A stretch of DNA of 43,028 nucleotides. Source: Treponema sp. GTDB lineage: Bacteria; Spirochaetota; Spirochaetia; Treponematales; Treponemataceae. The position numbers were made by a program, and so were the translations under genes. The stretch covers positions 1 through 43,028 of the forward strand of contig JAEDCY010000021.1 in NCBI GenBank assembly GCA_016293915.1, read 5' to 3'. The notes beneath the pieces were generated by a model. The model was not told the DNA's origin and did not search any database. It was given only the letters and a program-made list of their open reading frames with translations. Shown piece by piece: positions 40,138-43,028 of the stretch; the first letter of the stretch is position 1; each line of letters starts with the position of its first letter.

Positions 40138-40792
40138 TTTTTGCCATCCTTTTTTCGAGTCTGCCGAAAAGCTTTGTAAGACCTACTGTAAGAATTAAAT
40201 AGATTGCCGCACAGGTAAGAAGAGGAATCCATGCATTATAGGTTGCATTACGAATCATATCTCCGGCTTTTGTCATATCCATTACAGCAATAAAACTTGC
40301 AACAGAAGTCTCTTTTATCAAAACAATGAACTCACTAGTATAAGTTGGAAGAACTGCTTTTACTGCCTGAGGAAGAACAATTTTAAAAATTGTCTGCCAC
40401 TGGCTGAGTCCAAGCGAACGGCCGGCTTCTGTCTGGCCAGGATCAATTCCTTGAATACCGGCACGGAAGATTTCTGTACAGTAAGCACCAGAGTTAAAAC
40501 CATAAGCAAGAATTGCTACAAGAAGACGGTTTAATCCCAAAGGAGCAAAGATTACAAAATAAAAAATCATGAGCTGGGTAGCAAGAGGTATTCCACGAAG
40601 TACTGTTGTATAGAGTTCTGCAATCGGTTTTAAAATCTTATTACCAGAAACCTTCATTAAGGCAAGTAAAAATCCAAGAACAGTACCAATCAGAATTGCA
40701 CAAATGGCAATAAGAATTGTAGTTCCCAAGCCCTGCACAATCAGCATGTACCGCTGTCCGTTTATCATTGTATCAATAAAAGATTGAATCAT
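40124..40792 (-). CDS. Polar amino-acid ABC transporter permease
   Basis: A 222-residue HisM/GlnP-type permease with the family stretch VLRGIPLATQLMIFYFVIF, the coupling loop AYCTEIFRAGIQGIDPGQTEAGRSLGLS (about 105-132) and IVLPQAVKAVLPTYTSEFIVLIKETSVAS. Five membrane helices. No second permease is present, so it likely forms a homodimer. AAAGGA precedes the ATG. It is separated from the binding-protein gene by 131 bp occupied by two REP-like elements in inverted orientation. Confidence 0.95.
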   Translation of the reverse strand: MIQSFIDTMINGQRYMLIVQGLGTTILIAICAILIGTVLGFLLALMKVSGNKILKPIAELYTTVLRGIPLATQLMIFYFVIFAPLGLNRLLVAILAYGFNSGAYCTEIFRAGIQGIDPGQTEAGRSLGLSQWQTIFKIVLPQAVKAVLPTYTSEFIVLIKETSVASFIAVMDMTKAGDMIRNATYNAWIPLLTCAAIYLILTVGLTKLFGRLEKRMAKSDRS

Positions 40793-40816
40793 AAAATTCC
40801 TTTAAAAAAACAAAAT

Positions 40817-40858
40817 CGGTGGTTTCGATACACTCGCTTCGCGAGCACTCAACCACCG
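40817..40858 (-). repeat. REP-like element copy 4
   Basis: Outer stem CGGTGGTT/AACCACCG, internal TCGATA and ACTC, inner stem CTCGC-TTC-GCGAG. It sits in the binding protein-permease spacer, head to head with copy 5. Confidence 0.9.
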
Positions 40859-40868
40859 TTATTATACT

Positions 40869-40909
40869 ACGGTGATTGAGTAGCCCGAAGGGCATATCGA
40901 AATCACCGT
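40869..40909 (+). repeat. REP-like element copy 5
   Basis: Outer stem ACGGTGATT/AATCACCGT, internal GAGTA and ATATCGA, inner stem GCCC-GAA-GGGC. It starts 11 bp from copy 4 and lies 15 bp after the binding-protein stop codon, where such hairpins can stabilise the upstream message. Confidence 0.9.
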
Positions 40910-40923
40910 TTTATCTGTAAGGC

Positions 40924-41703
40924 TTATTTTCTTACGATGATTACCTGCTCAGATTCAAAATATGTTTCTGAGAAGTCTACATTCTTTTTGCGTTCTTCAT
41001 TTACAGACATACCAGCTGCAATGAAATCAATTGTTCCAGACTGAAGAGCTGGAATCAGGCTGTCGAATGCCATATCTACAACTTCAAGCTTCATATCAGC
41101 ATTCTTAGCAATTTTTTGTCCCATTGTAATATCGAAGCCAACAATATTCTTTCCTTCTACATATTCAAATGGAGGGAAAGCTGCATTTGTTCCAAGCTTT
41201 ACAACTTTGCTTCCTGTTGTAGCTTCTGCTGCTGGGATTGTGATTTTTCCATCAGCAGGCATAAATGCATTTACGAGAGCTTCATATTCGCCGTTTGTTT
41301 TCATATCTGCAATTGTTTTGTTGATTGAAGAAAGAAGATCTGCATTACCTTTTTTAACAGCAATTGCATAAGCTTCTTTGTTATCAGCAAATTCTGAATC
41401 ATGAATGATTTTCAAATCAGGATTGCGTTCTACAATTGCTTTTGCAGGAAGTTCATCAAGAACTACAGCGTCAATTGCACGATTTTTAAGATCAAGAGCG
41501 GCATCCATACCTGATTTGAAAGATACAACCTGTGCACCTTCTACACTATCCTGAACCCAGGCTTCACCAGTAGTACCAGCCTGAACTCCAATTTTCTTTC
41601 CTGTAAGATCAGCTACAGAATTAATTTCTACTTTTGATTTTGAGCATCCAGTGAATGCGAGAGCTGCTGCAAGTGCAGCACAGATTAATGTCAATTTTTT
41701 CAT
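40924..41703 (-). CDS. Amino-acid ABC transporter substrate-binding lipoprotein
   Basis: A 259-residue class II periplasmic binding protein of the polar amino-acid family. Signal peptide with lipobox LAFTGC (Cys20), then VADLTGKKIGVQAGTTGEAW, a lobe with LDLKNRAIDAVVLDELPAKA, and VKLGTNAAFPPFEYVEGKNIVGFDI with MAFDSLIPALQSGTIDFIAAGMSV. The order is unusual: the typical opening (KLGTNAAFPPFEY then GFDIT) lies in the C-terminal half, preceded by what is normally the second lobe, so the lobes look circularly permuted. GAGG precedes the ATG at 41703; a longer reading to 41844 runs through a terminator hairpin and is rejected. Likely substrate: a polar or basic amino acid. Confidence 0.92.
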   Translation of the reverse strand: MKKLTLICAALAAALAFTGCSKSKVEINSVADLTGKKIGVQAGTTGEAWVQDSVEGAQVVSFKSGMDAALDLKNRAIDAVVLDELPAKAIVERNPDLKIIHDSEFADNKEAYAIAVKKGNADLLSSINKTIADMKTNGEYEALVNAFMPADGKITIPAAEATTGSKVVKLGTNAAFPPFEYVEGKNIVGFDITMGQKIAKNADMKLEVVDMAFDSLIPALQSGTIDFIAAGMSVNEERKKNVDFSETYFESEQVIIVRK

Positions 41704-41716
41704 AAAACACCTCTTA

Positions 41717-41742
41717 TGTATTAATATACATTTTTTTGTATA
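41717..41742. promoter_or_regulatory. Overlapping palindromes upstream of the amino-acid ABC operon
   Basis: TGTAT-TAAT-ATACA (41717-41730) and TATACA-N6-TGTATA (41725-41742) overlap. They lie 14-39 bp before the binding-protein start, in the promoter or leader. An operator for an amino-acid-responsive regulator (ArgR-like spacing) is possible but unproven. Confidence 0.45.
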
Positions 41743-41782
41743 TTTATGCAATCTAATTACTTTCCAATGTAATGCCACTCCC

Positions 41783-41834
41783 GTAAAAAATACCAGTCGC
41801 CAACGGGATGATGTTGTCGTCTGGTATTTTTTAC
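41783..41834. terminator. Long stem-loop between EamA and the ABC operon
   Basis: GTAAAAAATACCAG (41783-41796) pairs perfectly with CTGGTATTTTTTAC (41821-41834). The bases just inside (TCGCCAAC against GTTGTCGT) pair partly. It ends the eamA message and insulates the operon downstream. Confidence 0.8.
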
Positions 41835-41875
41835 TCCGTGCCATTACTTTGGGACAATTACCTTACACAAAAAAA

Positions 41876-42775
41876 TTATATTGATGCTCTTTCCCGGAAA
41901 AGCCGCCAGCCGTTTTCTGCTAATATCACGGCGAGGAAAATCAATGTACAGCCGACAAACATCTTCAGTGTAAAAACTTCGTGGAGAATCAAGGTGCTGA
42001 ATAAAATACCGAAAACTGACTCAAAGCTTAAAAAGAGAGATGCTATTGAGGACTGCACATACTTAAGGCCTATGTTCTGCAGACTGAAGCCTACCATGGT
42101 GCTTAAGAGGCCAAGGTAGAGCATAGAGAGAACTACTCTGCCAGAAAAGGCGGTGGAGGCAGGAAAAGAGCCTTCTAAAAAAGGAGCGCACATCCAGCCG
42201 GCAATGGCTGTAAAAATAAACTGCAGCAGTGTAAGAAAAAGCGGATCGCCTCCGGCCTTGTTATATTTTTCTGTATAGATAATATGCAGGGCAAAAAAGA
42301 TTCCGCAAATCAGCGTGAGCAAATCACCAATATTAAAGCCCTTGTCTCCCGAGCCCAGAGCAAGCAGGCCTATTCCGGTAAGAGACATAACCGCTGCAAT
42401 AAAAACATAAAAACGGGGACGCTTTTTAAAAAGCAGCCATGTCAAAACAGGAATCATAATTACATAGAAAGTTGTAAGAAAGGCATTTTTTCCGGCAGTA
42501 GTATAATCACAGCCAACCGTCTGAGTGGCATAAGCCAGAAAAAGAAAGAGGCCCGTAAGCGCCCCATGACGGATATAATCCCAGGAAAGCAGCTTCCATT
42601 TTTTTATAAAAATCAGAGACATGGTTATAGCCGCAATGGTGTACCGGTAGGCTACCATATAAAAAGCCCCGATATAATCAAGACTGTCTTTTACAATAAC
42701 AAAAGAAAAGCCCCAGATTGTAGCCGCAAGCAGCAACCCCGCACTGGCAGCTATTGAAGTAAACTTTGTATTCAT
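41876..42775 (-). CDS. EamA/DMT-family transporter
   Basis: A 299-residue inner-membrane transporter of the drug/metabolite superfamily with ten hydrophobic helices in two EamA repeats (about 8-145 and 150-290). LAATIWGFSFVIVKDSL and YTTAGKNAFLTTFYVIMIPVLTWLLF belong to the first, SSIASLFLSFESVFGILFSTLIL to the second. It probably exports metabolites or amino acids; substrate unknown. TATACA (complement 42782-42787) lies 6 nt before the ATG with no ribosome-binding site. Confidence 0.9.
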   Translation of the reverse strand: MNTKFTSIAASAGLLLAATIWGFSFVIVKDSLDYIGAFYMVAYRYTIAAITMSLIFIKKWKLLSWDYIRHGALTGLFLFLAYATQTVGCDYTTAGKNAFLTTFYVIMIPVLTWLLFKKRPRFYVFIAAVMSLTGIGLLALGSGDKGFNIGDLLTLICGIFFALHIIYTEKYNKAGGDPLFLTLLQFIFTAIAGWMCAPFLEGSFPASTAFSGRVVLSMLYLGLLSTMVGFSLQNIGLKYVQSSIASLFLSFESVFGILFSTLILHEVFTLKMFVGCTLIFLAVILAENGWRLFRERASI

Positions 42776-42781
42776 ACAATG

Positions 42782-42787
42782 TGTATA
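42782..42787 (-). promoter_or_regulatory. -10 box of the eamA gene, near-leaderless
   Basis: TATACA on the minus strand, 6 nt before the ATG at 42775. The stretch 42788-42871 upstream holds only a small AGGC/GCCT hairpin. Confidence 0.4.
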
Positions 42788-42871
42788 CTAGAAAAAGCTC
42801 CCCCGGTCAAGCGAGGCCACTGAAAAAGGTCTACAATTTTAAGGCCTGAAAAAAAGCCTTTAATGAGCAAA

Positions 42872-43028
42872 TTACTTGTCTTTCATTTCCTTATTTTTCA
42901 TCAAGAGCTGTTGCTTATGCTCATCACATTTTAAAGTTACACTGAAAGTCTTGGACTTTGCACCTTCCTTGTAACAGCCTTTCTGACTGCAAGTTCTCCT
43001 GCAGGACACTGCATCATGTCTGCATCTT
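42872..43028 (-). pseudogene. IS1182-like transposase remnant, runs off the window
   Basis: Two frames carry transposase-like pieces. One reads DADMMQCPAGELAVRKAV, recalling the CPxGxxAxR segment before the zinc-like cysteines. The other reads GCYKEGAKSKTFSVTLKC then DEHKQQLLMKNKEMKDK and a stop, recalling the CYKxGxKSKTYxVT segment after them. The intervening part is missing and the frame changes, so this is a deleted fragment. Most of a transposase would lie beyond position 43028. Family assignment is from memory of motif wording. Confidence 0.5.

Noticed and set aside
1..43028. CRISPR array, tRNA or rRNA genes
   Set aside because: No regularly spaced direct repeats of 25-40 bp with unique spacers, no cloverleaf with a TTCGAAT-type arm, and no rRNA signatures were found. 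The only tandem array is the protein-coding acidic repeat.

Overview
The window reads as a chromosomal segment of a spirochaete, most likely a commensal or gut/rumen Treponema. Pointers are a PurE of the AIR-carboxylase type (class II, the type characterised in T. denticola) with no PurK nearby, a FliL-like protein, an OmpA protein built of many FlgD-type Ig modules next to a PorV/FadL-like barrel, a long spirochaete-type protein of unknown function, and c-di-GMP enzymes with spirochaete-style sensor domains. Base composition is moderately AT-rich. I see no tRNA, rRNA, prophage or CRISPR array. The assignment rests on gene content only.

Left part (1-3.8 kb): a VOC protein, a hairpin-rich intergenic stretch with a possible CsrA-binding small RNA, a hypothetical gene, and a type II restriction-modification unit (BsuBI/PstI-type endonuclease plus m5C methyltransferase) with a 28-codon ORF in front and a fossil second endonuclease C-terminus behind.

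3.8-25 kb: folate salvage (5-formyl-THF cyclo-ligase), an envelope pair (PorV-like barrel then Ig-repeat OmpA), a DUF5312-like protein, methionine ABC transporter metNI without metQ, a 213-bp MITE-like element with 10-bp target duplications, a membrane sensor with a 13-residue acidic tandem repeat, an aldehyde dehydrogenase beside a heavily deleted iron alcohol dehydrogenase pseudogene, then hflX, a FliL-like protein, a GT4 glycosyltransferase, oligoendopeptidase F, a cytoplasmic LacI-type-sensor/GGDEF protein and adenosine deaminase.

25-32.7 kb: a methyltransferase gene carrying in-frame palindromic repeats, a 7TM/HD-GYP phosphodiesterase converging on and overlapping mnmG, and a cobalamin-riboswitch operon encoding a small tyrosine-rich lipoprotein and a BtuB-like TonB-dependent receptor.

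32.7-43 kb: gph, purN, purM, a four-helix-bundle (S23/IVP-like) gene enclosed by inverted repeats, purE, a membrane-bound LuxR-type regulator, a COG2509 flavoprotein, a non-coding stretch with REP-like elements and a probable terminated small RNA, a polar amino-acid ABC transporter (binding protein, permease, ATPase), an EamA transporter, and an IS1182-like transposase remnant at the edge.

Two themes cut across the window. First, a REP-like palindrome (outer stem GGTGGTT/AACCACC, variable inner stem) occurs six times, including once inside a protein-coding gene and once inside the cobalamin riboswitch. Second, many genes have a -10 box only 6-11 nt from the start codon, implying leaderless or near-leaderless mRNAs.
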